Source: an uncultured Lachnospiraceae bacterium | GTDB taxonomy: Bacteria; Bacillota; Clostridia; Lachnospirales; Lachnospiraceae | Assembly: GCA_900315735.1 (NCBI GenBank) | Contig: ONAD01000013.1 | Location: 1-64,000 of the forward strand | Direction of reading: 5' to 3' | DNA: 64,000 bases | Part shown: positions 1 to 8,472 of the stretch, piece after piece | Position numbering within the stretch: the first letter of the stretch is position 1 | Layout: every line of letters starts with the position of its first letter | Translations under genes and position numbers: made by a program | The notes under the pieces: generated by a model | What the model was told of the DNA's origin: nothing | The model's database searches: none | What the model saw: only the letters and a program-made list of their open reading frames with translations

Positions 1-7
1 CCGATGG

Positions 8-616
8 TTAAGCGACAACAGTACTATACTTCTTTACAGGAAGCTGCATAGGTCGAACATCCTTGTGAAAAAAGTGTAAACCAATATTGACAATATCAAA
101 ATATGGCAATACGTCAATCTTGTTGATGATAAGGGCATCACATACGGTAAAGATTAATGGATATTTCAATGGCTTGTCGTGTCCTTCCGGTACGGACAAA
201 ATCATTGCATTCTTCACTGCTCCGGTATCAAATTCTGCCGGGCAGACAAGGTTTCCTACATTTTCAAGGATAGCAATGTCTACATCCTCGGTGCCAAGTT
301 CCTTCAAGCCCTGTCTGGTCATATCTGCATCCAGATGGCACATGCCACCGGTATGAAGCTGCACAACCTTTGCCTTGGTCTTATCAGCAATCGTCCATGC
401 ATCTACATCGGAATCAATGTCTGCTTCCATGACACCTACCCGGTAGTCCTTTAACAGTTCATTGACTGTTGGCACCAGCGTAGAGGTCTTGCCGCTTCCC
501 GGTGAGGACATCAGATTTAAGAGAAAGGTTTTCTCTCCTTTTAACTGCTCTCTTAAACTGGCAGCATCCTTGTCATTATTTTCAAATATACTTCTTTTTA
601 CTTCAATTACTTTCAT
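8..616 (-). CDS. hypB: Hydrogenase/nickel maturation GTPase HypB
   Basis: SIMIBI-class GTPase that helps HypA load nickel into metalloenzymes, classically [NiFe] hydrogenase. The P-loop SPGSGKTS lies near residues 38-45. It is followed by the metal-binding HTGGMCHLDADM segment, the ENVGNLVCP motif and the base-recognition motif NKID. It is the last gene of a run with a large oxidoreductase, hypA and a membrane protein. The C-terminus is odd: after NKIDVLPYFD the last 28 residues do not look like the family, the usual SAK-type G5 motif is absent, and the protein (202 aa) ends about 15-20 residues early. A frameshift or local divergence close to the window edge is possible. The start ATG at 616 has a GAGGA ribosome binding site. 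Confidence 0.9.
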   Translation of the reverse strand: MKVIEVKRSIFENNDKDAASLREQLKGEKTFLLNLMSSPGSGKTSTLVPTVNELLKDYRVGVMEADIDSDVDAWTIADKTKAKVVQLHTGGMCHLDADMTRQGLKELGTEDVDIAILENVGNLVCPAEFDTGAVKNAMILSVPEGHDKPLKYPLIFTVCDALIINKIDVLPYFDIVNIGLHFFHKDVRPMQLPVKKYSTVVA

Positions 617-637
617 TTCCAGTTCCTCAATTATGTC

Positions 638-1687
638 TTATTTCACATCTGCTCTTGCCAGTGCATCCTTGTAATACTTGAAGTCTGTAAATACTTCGTT
701 AGTATACGGATTCTTCTTATTCTTTACAGATTTGTAAATGATATATCCTAATGCAATTGCATTTACAATCAGTGCCAGTGCGCTGACGATGGTCATTGCG
801 GTTGGGTCTGCATTATTAGAAGTTCCTGCTACAATGCCATTTACAGTTCCGTCTGCATACTGTTTGGAAATGGTTGCCCATGGATAATAGGTTGTTCCAT
901 CGGCGGTAGTCTCCTGGAACAGTGGGAAAATCTGAGCAAACATACACCAGATTGCCAGCGTATTCGCACGGTTCATAATCCAGCCACCCTTGTTCCAGAT
1001 TAATGCTGCAATGGTAGGTGCTAAAAGCAGTGCTACACCACAGAACCAGGAATGAGTTGGCAGACAGTTGTAAGTATAAGCGAAGTTCCAGATATCATAT
1101 ACTACGATATAAACCCAGATCATATCCGGCCAGATCATATCCTTCTTGTCCTTGGAGGAATATACTTTCCACCAGCCTGTCATACAAAGGATATTTAAGA
1201 TTCCTGCAATTCCGTTCATTACGTTGTGCCAGCCACCATAGAGCCATACATCCTCTGAGGATAACCACCAGGAATACCAGCCGTTGATTGCTGATTCGAA
1301 ATCACTGGCTACTGCAATTAAAATATTAATTGCTACGATTACAAATGGGAATGCCCGGAACCACTGTTTCTTTCCAATGCCCCATTCATACTTAATCATC
1401 ATAAAGCCGATACATCCGGCAAGTGCTGCATACAGTTTTGCATAATGGAACCAGCCATTCATATAAAGATGTGTCTGGTTATTTACTGCCCATTCTACGC
1501 CCTGTCCTGCGCATACTGCAATTACAATAAAGTAAACAGTAAGTGCCAGTGGAATGATTCCAAACATCATAAGTCCACCGAACTTGGTTCTTCTTGCGAA
1601 CTCATTTAATAAAATAAGTCCGGCTAAGACTGCCAGCATGGCAATCCATTGATATACTGCATTTCCTCCATAAACATGAAACAACAT
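638..1687 (-). CDS. Polytopic membrane protein between hypA and hypB (DUF5692-like)
   Basis: Integral membrane protein of 349 aa with about eight or nine hydrophobic segments and many Trp and Tyr residues. A short basic tail (KSVKNKKNPYTNE) probably faces the cytoplasm. I think it belongs to the DUF5692 family, but this is from memory and no function is known. I chose ATG 1687 because GAAGGGG precedes it; a longer frame from 1768 would overlap the hypA stop. It lies between hypA and hypB in one transcription unit. A role in nickel uptake or in a membrane-bound nickel enzyme is an inference from position only. I see no recognisable transporter signature. Confidence 0.7.
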   Translation of the reverse strand: MLFHVYGGNAVYQWIAMLAVLAGLILLNEFARRTKFGGLMMFGIIPLALTVYFIVIAVCAGQGVEWAVNNQTHLYMNGWFHYAKLYAALAGCIGFMMIKYEWGIGKKQWFRAFPFVIVAINILIAVASDFESAINGWYSWWLSSEDVWLYGGWHNVMNGIAGILNILCMTGWWKVYSSKDKKDMIWPDMIWVYIVVYDIWNFAYTYNCLPTHSWFCGVALLLAPTIAALIWNKGGWIMNRANTLAIWCMFAQIFPLFQETTADGTTYYPWATISKQYADGTVNGIVAGTSNNADPTAMTIVSALALIVNAIALGYIIYKSVKNKKNPYTNEVFTDFKYYKDALARADVK

Positions 1688-1733
1688 TTTAACCCCTTCT
1701 TTCTTTGGTAAATAATTTATCGGAAAGCCTGCC

Positions 1734-2078
1734 TCAGCAGGCCTCCATTTCTTTGATACTGCATTCATTTCCCGTCAGCAGATACGTATCGTCACTCTTA
1801 CAGTACGGACATTGTCTGCCGAATTGGACAGTTGGATAAGTCTTTTTACAATTCTCACACATGGTTACCGCCGGAAGCGTCTCGATACGCAATTCCGATT
1901 CCGATAACAGGTCCGATTTCTTCCGGTAATAGTCCCAGCAGTCTAAAAGATATTCCGGGACAATTCCGCTGACTTCTCCAATTTCCAAAGTAACAGAACC
2001 TATCTTCGTCACTTCATTTTCTTCTGCTACTTCCTTTAATGTTTTGGAAATATGAATGATAATTCCCAGTTCATGCAT
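1734..2078 (-). CDS. hypA: Nickel metallochaperone HypA
   Basis: Small nickel chaperone (114 aa, normal for the family). The N-terminal Met-His-Glu supplies the nickel ligand His2. The zinc site is the paired CxxC motif: CENC near residues 74-77 and CPYC near 90-93. HypA receives nickel and hands it on with HypB. It lies 18 bp after the large oxidoreductase and 46 bp before the membrane protein, so co-transcription is likely. The ribosome binding site is weak (GGATGTGAG). No hydrogenase structural gene is visible in the window, so the client enzyme is unknown. Confidence 0.9.
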   Translation of the reverse strand: MHELGIIIHISKTLKEVAEENEVTKIGSVTLEIGEVSGIVPEYLLDCWDYYRKKSDLLSESELRIETLPAVTMCENCKKTYPTVQFGRQCPYCKSDDTYLLTGNECSIKEMEAC

Positions 2079-2096
2079 ACACTCACATCCTGCTTT

Positions 2097-4796
2097 TTAT
2101 TTCTTCCTGCCTTTGAATTTAATCTTAATCTCACGCTTTAACATATATGGGAAGATTGCCTTTAACTTGTCTTCTGATTTTACCATGCGGCTTGCATCCG
2201 GCAGGTCACGGCTTAAGTGGATGGCATCAAATTCGCACTTCGTTGTACAGATTCCGCAGCCGATACACTTATTCGGGTCTACTACGGTAGCACCACAGCC
2301 TAAGCAACGGTTTGCTTCCTTCTGTACCTGCTCCTCGGTAAAGGTGCTTCGTAAATCACGGAAGGTATGCTTTGCATCTCCAGCCTTATGTCCCGGCACC
2401 TGACGTTTCGCATTGTCAAAGGTCTCAACTTTAATATTGTCTTTATCCAGCTCAATGAACTGTCTTCTGTTACGTCCCAAAGTAAGGCTCTGTCCTTCAT
2501 GGACAAATCGGTGAATGGATACACAGCCTTCTTTTCCTGCTGCAATGGCATCAATGGCAAATCTTGGTCCGGTATAGTTATCTCCGCCGGTAAAGATATC
2601 AGGCTCTGCAGTCTGGTAAGTTACCGGGTCTGCCTTTAAGGTTCCGTTCGGATTAAATTCCACTTTGGTTCCTTCTAATAAAGCGCCCCACTTGATTGAC
2701 TGTCCGATGGATAATAATACCTGGTCACAAGGAACCGTCAACAGGTCTTCTTCATCATATTTCGGTGCAAACCGTTTATTCTCATCCAGTACAGAGATAC
2801 ATTTCTTGAATACCACTGCGGTCACTTTGCCATTCTCGGTAAGGATTTCCTTCGGTCCCCAGGAATTGTTTACTGCAATGCCCTCTTCTTCTGCCTCTGC
2901 CACTTCATCATCAGCTGCCGGCATAATGTCTCTTGATTCCAGACAGAACATGGATACATCGGAAGATCCGGTACGAAGTGCGGTTCTTGCAACGTCTACT
3001 GCTACATTTCCGCCACCGATTACTACGGTCTTGCCGGATAACTTCACGCCTTCTTCATTTAAGTTGACACGACGTAAGAAGTCTACTCCGGTTTCTACTC
3101 CTACTGCATCTTCTCCCGGTACTCCGGTCATACGTCCTCCCTGTGCACCAATTGCTATGTAAAATGCTTTATACCCCTGTTCACGCAGCTGTGCTATGGT
3201 GATGTCCTCGCCAACTTCTACGCCGCACTTGAATTCTACCCCCATCTCGCGCAGCACACCGATTTCTGCATTAATGACATCTTTTTCCAGACGGAAAGAT
3301 GGAATACCATTCATCAGCATACCACCCGGTCTTTTTTCTTTTTCAAATACAGTAACCGGGTAACCCATTTTCTTTAAATAGAATGCGGCTGACATTCCTG
3401 CCGGCCCTGCTCCGATTACTGCTACCTTCTCCTCAAAAGGCTTTCCTGAATAATTTAACATTGGCGGAATATAACGCTTCTCTGCATGAAGCTCCTGTTC
3501 CGCAATGAATTTCTTGATTTCGTCGATGGCTACTGCCTGGTCGATGGTTCCTCTTGTACATGCATCTTCGCAGCGGCGGTTACATATTGCTCCGCATACT
3601 GCCGGGAATGGATTCTCTGTCTTAATCAGCTTCAATGCATCCAGATATCTTCCCTGGGATGCCATTTTAATATATCCCTGTACCGGAAGATGTGCCGGAC
3701 ATGCTGTCTTACACGGTGCGGTACCGGTGTCATAACAGTTAATCTGGTTATCATCCCTGTAATTCGGATTCCATTTCTCCGGTCCCCACTTGGTGGTATC
3801 CGGAAGCTCCTGCTGTGGATAAGTAATATGTCCGCCATCTTTGGTACATAATTTCTGTCCAAGCTTTGCTGCTCCGGCCGGACAGTACTCTACACATCTT
3901 CCGCAGGCTACACATTTCTCCGGCTCTACGCTGGCACGATATGCAGAGCGTGACATATTCGGTGTGTTGAAAAGCTGGGATGTACGCAGTGCATTACATA
4001 CACCGACCGCACAGTTACAGATTGCAAAGATTTTATCTTCACCATCAATGTTTGTTATCTGATGGACATAGCCATTATCCTCTGCACGCTGCAAAATCTC
4101 CATTACTTCATCATAATCAATGTAACGGCCTTTGCCGGTTTCTACCAGATAATCAGCCATATCACCGACACCGATACATAAATCATCCTCTAAGTCTCCG
4201 GTTCCCTCTCCACGGATTCGCTGCTGCCGTCTGCAGGAACAGGCTCCTACTGCATATTTATCGTATTTATTGAGCCAGTGGGAAATATGCTCCACGCTTG
4301 CTGACTGCTGGTTTGCCGGGATTGCTTTCTCTACCGGAATAACATGCATTCCGATTCCTGCTCCGCCCAGCGGAACCATTGGTGTTACTTTCTCCAGTGG
4401 AAGTCTTGCCATCTGTTCAAAGAAATCTGCGATTTCGGTATGTTCTTCCACCTGCTCTTTGTTCATCACCATGAATTCTGCACATCCCGGTACGAACATT
4501 GGAAGTACATACTGTTTGTGATGGTCTTCGTTCTCCCAGTTGTACTCAATAACTCCGATGACACTCATTTCTTCTAAGAGTTCTTCGGTTCGTTCTACAC
4601 TCTTCTTGCATTTCTTTGCTACTTCTGCTGCGGTAGCCGGTACTCTGACTTTCATTGCCAGCGCAACTTCTGCCATCTCATCCGTCACCACACTTGCCAA
4701 GCCCCAGTATTCCGGGTCATTTTCCGTAACTTTCACTCCGATTCGGTCTGTAATCTTCTGACCGAGCTTCAGAATCAATTCTCTTGGTTCTGCCAT
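2097..4796 (-). CDS. Large FAD-dependent iron-sulfur oxidoreductase (GltD-like)
   Basis: Cytoplasmic electron-transfer flavoprotein of 899 aa. The N-terminal 280 residues carry a possible winged-helix segment and a cysteine-rich part (CSCRRQ near 186, CNC near 260). A 4Fe-4S ferredoxin motif CVACGRCVEYCP is at 295-306. A GltD-type N-terminal cluster domain spans about 354-415. The two-dinucleotide-binding flavoprotein core has GAGPAG at 462-467 for FAD and GGGNVAVDVARTA at 594-606 for NAD(P)H. A second ferredoxin pair (CLGCG and CIGCGICTTKC) lies at 831-854. The family moves electrons between NAD(P)H and ferredoxin or another donor; the physiological partner is unknown. It is the first gene of the hypA-hypB operon and has a strong promoter. 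Start ATG 4796 follows AAAGGAGGGG. Confidence 0.85.
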   Translation of the reverse strand: MAEPRELILKLGQKITDRIGVKVTENDPEYWGLASVVTDEMAEVALAMKVRVPATAAEVAKKCKKSVERTEELLEEMSVIGVIEYNWENEDHHKQYVLPMFVPGCAEFMVMNKEQVEEHTEIADFFEQMARLPLEKVTPMVPLGGAGIGMHVIPVEKAIPANQQSASVEHISHWLNKYDKYAVGACSCRRQQRIRGEGTGDLEDDLCIGVGDMADYLVETGKGRYIDYDEVMEILQRAEDNGYVHQITNIDGEDKIFAICNCAVGVCNALRTSQLFNTPNMSRSAYRASVEPEKCVACGRCVEYCPAGAAKLGQKLCTKDGGHITYPQQELPDTTKWGPEKWNPNYRDDNQINCYDTGTAPCKTACPAHLPVQGYIKMASQGRYLDALKLIKTENPFPAVCGAICNRRCEDACTRGTIDQAVAIDEIKKFIAEQELHAEKRYIPPMLNYSGKPFEEKVAVIGAGPAGMSAAFYLKKMGYPVTVFEKEKRPGGMLMNGIPSFRLEKDVINAEIGVLREMGVEFKCGVEVGEDITIAQLREQGYKAFYIAIGAQGGRMTGVPGEDAVGVETGVDFLRRVNLNEEGVKLSGKTVVIGGGNVAVDVARTALRTGSSDVSMFCLESRDIMPAADDEVAEAEEEGIAVNNSWGPKEILTENGKVTAVVFKKCISVLDENKRFAPKYDEEDLLTVPCDQVLLSIGQSIKWGALLEGTKVEFNPNGTLKADPVTYQTAEPDIFTGGDNYTGPRFAIDAIAAGKEGCVSIHRFVHEGQSLTLGRNRRQFIELDKDNIKVETFDNAKRQVPGHKAGDAKHTFRDLRSTFTEEQVQKEANRCLGCGATVVDPNKCIGCGICTTKCEFDAIHLSRDLPDASRMVKSEDKLKAIFPYMLKREIKIKFKGRKK

Positions 4797-4850
4797 GTGC
4801 CCCTCCTTTGTATGATACCTGTATTGCTCCCCTCACAGGTTATTTTCACC

Positions 4851-4904
4851 GTGATTCATCACAGTATTTGTATATATTATACAATATTCGGATATTTTTA
4901 TCAA
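4851..4904 (-). promoter_or_regulatory. Sigma-A promoter of the oxidoreductase-hypAB operon with a palindrome
   Basis: On the minus strand TTGATA (4904-4899) and TATAAT (4881-4876) are separated by exactly 17 bp. A 12-bp palindrome GTGATTCATCAC at 4851-4862 lies just after the expected transcription start, where a repressor could sit. It resembles CRP/FNR-type half sites, but the 2-bp spacing does not match those consensus sites, so the regulator is unknown. Confidence 0.7.
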
Positions 4905-4936
4905 TAATTATCACACTTTTCACAACAACTCTTTGT

Positions 4937-4983
4937 AAAAAAGAAACTGCATCTTGTGAATTTTATACACAAAACGCAGTTTC
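4937..4983 (-). terminator. Rho-independent terminator of serS
   Basis: A 16-bp imperfect stem (4943-4958 against 4968-4983, two mismatches) with a short AT loop is followed on the minus strand by TTTTTT. It lies about 75 bp after the serS stop, before the next operon promoter. Confidence 0.85.
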
Positions 4984-5056
4984 CTGTTGATGCTTAATTT
5001 CTCGCTATTTGAAACTTATTTTTCAAAATCAGTTTCCTGTTTTCACATTTTCCGGA

Positions 5057-6346
5057 TTAGTCTAACGGAATCAGTTTTTCTTTTCCACCCATATATGGCT
5101 GCAATGCCTTTGGAATATTTACGCTTCCGTCTGCATTGAGATTATTCTCTAAGAACGCAATCAGCATACGAGGTGGTGCAACTACAGTATTATTTAAGGT
5201 ATGTGCGAAATATTTATTTCCATCCTTGCCTTTGACACGGATTTTCAGTCTTCTTGCCTGTGCATCGCCTAAGTTAGAGCAGCTTCCTACTTCGAAGTAT
5301 TTCTTCTGACGTGGAGACCATGCTTCTACGTCACAGGATTTTACTTTCAAATCTGCTAAATCTCCGGAACAGCACTCAAGGGTACGAACCGGAATATCCA
5401 AGCTGCGGAATAAGTCTACCGTGTTCTTCCAAAGTTTATCATACCACTCTTTGGACTCTTCCGGCTTACATACAACAATCATTTCCTGCTTCTCAAACTG
5501 GTGAATACGATATACACCACGTTCTTCAATACCATGTGCTCCTTTTTCTTTACGGAAACATGGAGAGTAGCTGGTCAGGGTATATGGAAGTTTTTCTTCG
5601 TCATTGATAGTATCAATGAATTTACCAATCATGGAATGCTCAGAAGTACCAATCAGATACAAATCTTCGCCTTCGATTTTATACATCATGGCATCCATTT
5701 CATCAAAACTCATAACACCGGTTACAACATTGCTTCGAATCATAAATGGTGGTACACAATATGTGAATCCACGGTCAATCATGAAATCTCTTGCATAAGA
5801 AATAACTGCAGAATGTACTCTTGCAATGTCTCCCATCAGATAATAGAAGCCATTTCCTGCAACTTTTCCTGCTGCGTCCAGATCAATACCATGGAAACGG
5901 TCCATGATATCGGTATGATATGGAATTTCAAAATCCGGAACAACCGGCTCACCAAATTTTTCGATTTCTACGTTACAGGAATCATCTTTTCCAATCGGAA
6001 CAGATGGGTCAATGATGTTTGGAATTGTCATCATAATTTTGGTAATCTTTTCCTGTAAATCCTTTTCCTGCTCTTCTAATTCTGCAAGACGGGCTGCATC
6101 TTTGCTTACCTGCTCTTTTAATGCCATGGCTTCGTCTTTCTTGCCCTGTCCCATCAATGCACCAATCTGTTTGGAAATGCTGTTGCGGTTTGCACGCAAT
6201 GCATCTGCTTCCTGCTGTGCACTTCTTGCCTGCTCATCTAATGTGATTACCTCATCTACCAGTGGTAATTTGTGATCCTGAAATTTCTTCTTAATGTTCT
6301 CTTTTACGATGTCTGGATTTTCCCGTAAGAATTTTAAATCAATCAT
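5057..6346 (-). CDS. serS: Seryl-tRNA synthetase
   Basis: Class II synthetase that charges tRNA-Ser with serine in the cytosol; 429 aa, the usual length. Residues 1-110 form the long antiparallel coiled coil (start MIDLKFLRENPD). Class II motif 2 is visible in FRKEKGAHGIEERGVYRIHQF. Motif 3 lies near the end, in the NNTVVAPPRMLIAFLEN segment, where Val-Ala-Pro-Pro-Arg contains the ATP-binding Arg. The start at 6346 has AAGGAG at good spacing; an upstream in-frame extension to 6460 falls inside the T-box leader and is not used. Expression is controlled by that leader, which senses uncharged tRNA-Ser. Confidence 0.97.
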   Translation of the reverse strand: MIDLKFLRENPDIVKENIKKKFQDHKLPLVDEVITLDEQARSAQQEADALRANRNSISKQIGALMGQGKKDEAMALKEQVSKDAARLAELEEQEKDLQEKITKIMMTIPNIIDPSVPIGKDDSCNVEIEKFGEPVVPDFEIPYHTDIMDRFHGIDLDAAGKVAGNGFYYLMGDIARVHSAVISYARDFMIDRGFTYCVPPFMIRSNVVTGVMSFDEMDAMMYKIEGEDLYLIGTSEHSMIGKFIDTINDEEKLPYTLTSYSPCFRKEKGAHGIEERGVYRIHQFEKQEMIVVCKPEESKEWYDKLWKNTVDLFRSLDIPVRTLECCSGDLADLKVKSCDVEAWSPRQKKYFEVGSCSNLGDAQARRLKIRVKGKDGNKYFAHTLNNTVVAPPRMLIAFLENNLNADGSVNIPKALQPYMGGKEKLIPLD

Positions 6347-6429
6347 CTTTGTTCTCCTTCTTTTATATAATGTGCTTTTTGTGAAAATTTTATAGGATTG
6401 ATTTGTAAGCATGCGATTTTTCTCGCTAC

Positions 6430-6712
6430 TCGCGTAAATAAAAAATGCCTTCCATCCCATGCATTTTCATACATGGGACGAAAGGCTTATCTGCCATTCC
6501 GCGTTGCCACCCATTTTGCCGCATCACATTTACGTCTTCTCTTCTTCGCCTGCGACCACTTCATTGCGTATCATAAGGGGTACGAACCCGTGGCTTTCAC
6601 CACCAGCTTTCGAAAGTGGACCAATTGCTTCCTAATACCGGCTCACACCAGCCGCCGGCTCTCTGAATTATTCCGTCAATCTTAGCTTTCGTCAAACGCT
6701 GTTTTTACTCTG
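6430..6712 (-). promoter_or_regulatory. T-box riboswitch controlling serS
   Basis: The T-box core AAATGGGTGGCAACGCGG is at 6517-6500 on the minus strand. Upstream is the Stem I distal region (AGAGAGCCGGCGG, then GGTGTGAGCCGG). Downstream is a strong terminator hairpin (6486-6447) followed by a T-run (6446-6440). This is the standard layout: uncharged tRNA binds the leader, stabilises the antiterminator and lets transcription reach serS. A UCC serine codon followed by A lies at 6620-6618, in the place expected for the specifier loop. Confidence 0.93.
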
Positions 6713-6718
6713 TTTCCT

Positions 6719-6747
6719 ATTATAGCGCGGGGATTGGATTTACGCAA
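6719..6747 (-). promoter_or_regulatory. Sigma-A promoter of the serS T-box leader
   Basis: TTGCGT (6747-6742) and TATAAT (6724-6719) on the minus strand with a 17-bp spacer. The predicted start near 6712 gives a leader of about 365 nt before the serS ATG. The glyA promoter has the same two hexamers. Confidence 0.8.
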
Positions 6748-6786
6748 GGGGATTCTACAATCCTCTGATAATATCTGTGATAATAT

Positions 6787-7692
6787 TCAGGTCGTCTTGG
6801 TAGTGGTCAACTTTTTTCTTAAATCATCAAATGTTTCACGAACCGATGCTACTCTGTCATTCTTTACATCATCTTCTGCTTCTGTGAGAATCTCAGAAAG
6901 TTTAATATAGCATTCCGGGCGTCTAGTAGAAAGATACGGCACTTTCTTTTTCCACCCTGCCGCCTCTTTTAAGTCAATATCACATACTAACAACTGCTCT
7001 TTATCATCTGCTTTGGCAAGCACTTCACCGCTCGGATGTATTATGATGGATTCGCCGGCAAAATCCATTTCTCCTTCCAAGCCGGTGCGGTTGCACATTT
7101 CAAGAAATACCTGATTCTGCATCGCCTGTACCCGCATTTCCCACTCAAACATTTCCATTGGCTCTGCCTTGGTATTAGCTGTTGGCACAATAATCAAATC
7201 TGCGCCCAAAAGAGTACAGGTTCTTATGCTTTCCGGCAAATGCCTGTCATAACAGATGACAATGCCAATCTTTCCATATGGAGTTTCAAACACTTTAAAA
7301 CTATCCTCGGACGGTGTGTAATAATCCTGCTCATAGAACTGCTTCGCCTGCGCGATATGCACCATTTTCGATATACCTTTCAGCTTTCCATCCGGCTCGA
7401 TAAAAAGGGATGCATCATACCGCTTTCCTGCCATTTCAAGATACACATTCGGTGATAAATAATAATGATGTTCCTTCGCTTTTTCGGAAAGCTTTTTGAT
7501 TTCTGCTGCATCTTCTTTCAGACAATATCTGTCAGCATTTTTCTTTTCATACTGTGGGAAAAATGGAGAAAGCTGTATTTCCGGGAAAAAGAGTAAATCA
7601 CAGCCTGCTGCTTTGTCACAAAAGGCAAGGCTCTTTTCTAAATTTTTCTCTATACTTTCTTCCATCTGCATCTGTGCAAGTGCAATTTTCAT
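6787..7692 (-). CDS. Carbon-nitrogen hydrolase (nitrilase superfamily)
   Basis: Hydrolase of amide or carbamoyl C-N bonds, 301 aa. The catalytic triad is visible: Glu38 (FFPEIQ), Lys109 (SKMVH) and Cys147 (VICYDRHLPE). The sequence is closest in style to the N-carbamoylputrescine amidase / beta-ureidopropionase branch, but the substrate cannot be told. The final 30 residues (after about 270) are a charged tail. It is the last gene of the LacI-MATE-GNAT-nitrilase run and begins 21 bp after the acetyltransferase. The start at 7692 has AAAGGAG. No signal peptide, so it should be cytoplasmic. Confidence 0.85.
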   Translation of the reverse strand: MKIALAQMQMEESIEKNLEKSLAFCDKAAGCDLLFFPEIQLSPFFPQYEKKNADRYCLKEDAAEIKKLSEKAKEHHYYLSPNVYLEMAGKRYDASLFIEPDGKLKGISKMVHIAQAKQFYEQDYYTPSEDSFKVFETPYGKIGIVICYDRHLPESIRTCTLLGADLIIVPTANTKAEPMEMFEWEMRVQAMQNQVFLEMCNRTGLEGEMDFAGESIIIHPSGEVLAKADDKEQLLVCDIDLKEAAGWKKKVPYLSTRRPECYIKLSEILTEAEDDVKNDRVASVRETFDDLRKKLTTTKTT

Positions 7693-7713
7693 GTTTGGAC
7701 TCCTTTCATCCTA

Positions 7714-8457
7714 TCATCCTATTTTCTCTGTAATCAGTTCCACCCATGCAACCGCAAAGCCTGCATTTGCTGCAACATGCTGTGATGCAAGATTCGAAAA
7801 GCTCGTTCCGTAGTATGGTACAATTCCATTTTGCAAAATATCATGTTTCAATATAGAAACAAGTCCGGAAGCAATCTGCCGTCCTTCAAATTTCTTATTC
7901 ACATTGATTCCAATCTGCCAGAAAGATGGGCTGTCGGCACTGGCACCAGCCATCCCGACTATCTCATGATTTACAATTGCTGCAACTGCCAGCATATCCG
8001 GAGATTTTTCATCAAAACAAAATGCTTCGTCAAATCTGTCATCACCTTTAAAGGCAAGGATTTCCTCCTGATTATATTTTCTAATTTCAATTCCATTCAT
8101 TTTACAAATCTCATCATTTCGGGGAATAAAAAACGGGTGAGCCGTCTTAATCCGATAGCCTTCCTCCTTTAAAAGATTATCGATTTCCCGGAAATTTGCA
8201 ACATCCATAAACCAGCTTCCTGAATTATGATAAAATTTCTGCCGGCATTTATCTATCACCTGTTTTTTCCCTGTAAATACGATTTTTCCATTTATCACAA
8301 CTGCCTTTAAAATGCAGTCATCTGCTTCTTCAAATTGCCTTCTTCCCTCCAGCAGCTTATATTCTGTAAAATGATTTTCCCTGTCCCTCATCTCTGAAAC
8401 CGGACAGCAATAATCTATTGCCAGCTGCTGATACGATTTTTCTTTTATCTCATCCAT
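7714..8457 (-). CDS. GNAT-family N-acetyltransferase
   Basis: A 247-aa protein with a C-terminal GNAT fold. The acetyl-CoA region is recognisable around residues 175-215 (IGINVNKKFEGRQIASGLVSILKHDIL), and the last beta strand follows ASQHVAANAGFAVAW. The N-terminal 110 residues are not a known domain to me. It is probably co-transcribed with the MATE exporter upstream (15 bp gap) and the nitrilase downstream. The start has AAGGAGG. Substrate unknown; small-molecule modification is plausible given the exporter next to it. Confidence 0.75.
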   Translation of the reverse strand: MDEIKEKSYQQLAIDYCCPVSEMRDRENHFTEYKLLEGRRQFEEADDCILKAVVINGKIVFTGKKQVIDKCRQKFYHNSGSWFMDVANFREIDNLLKEEGYRIKTAHPFFIPRNDEICKMNGIEIRKYNQEEILAFKGDDRFDEAFCFDEKSPDMLAVAAIVNHEIVGMAGASADSPSFWQIGINVNKKFEGRQIASGLVSILKHDILQNGIVPYYGTSFSNLASQHVAANAGFAVAWVELITEKIG

Positions 8458-8472
8458 GCAAATACCTCCTTG

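Noticed and set aside
8-2078. A [NiFe]-hydrogenase locus
   Set aside because: Only maturation genes hypA and hypB are visible; no large or small subunit or other hyp genes.
2665-3162. Plus-strand frame of 165 codons opposite the oxidoreductase
   Set aside because: Shadow of the real minus-strand gene; low-complexity Ser/Thr composition and no domain.
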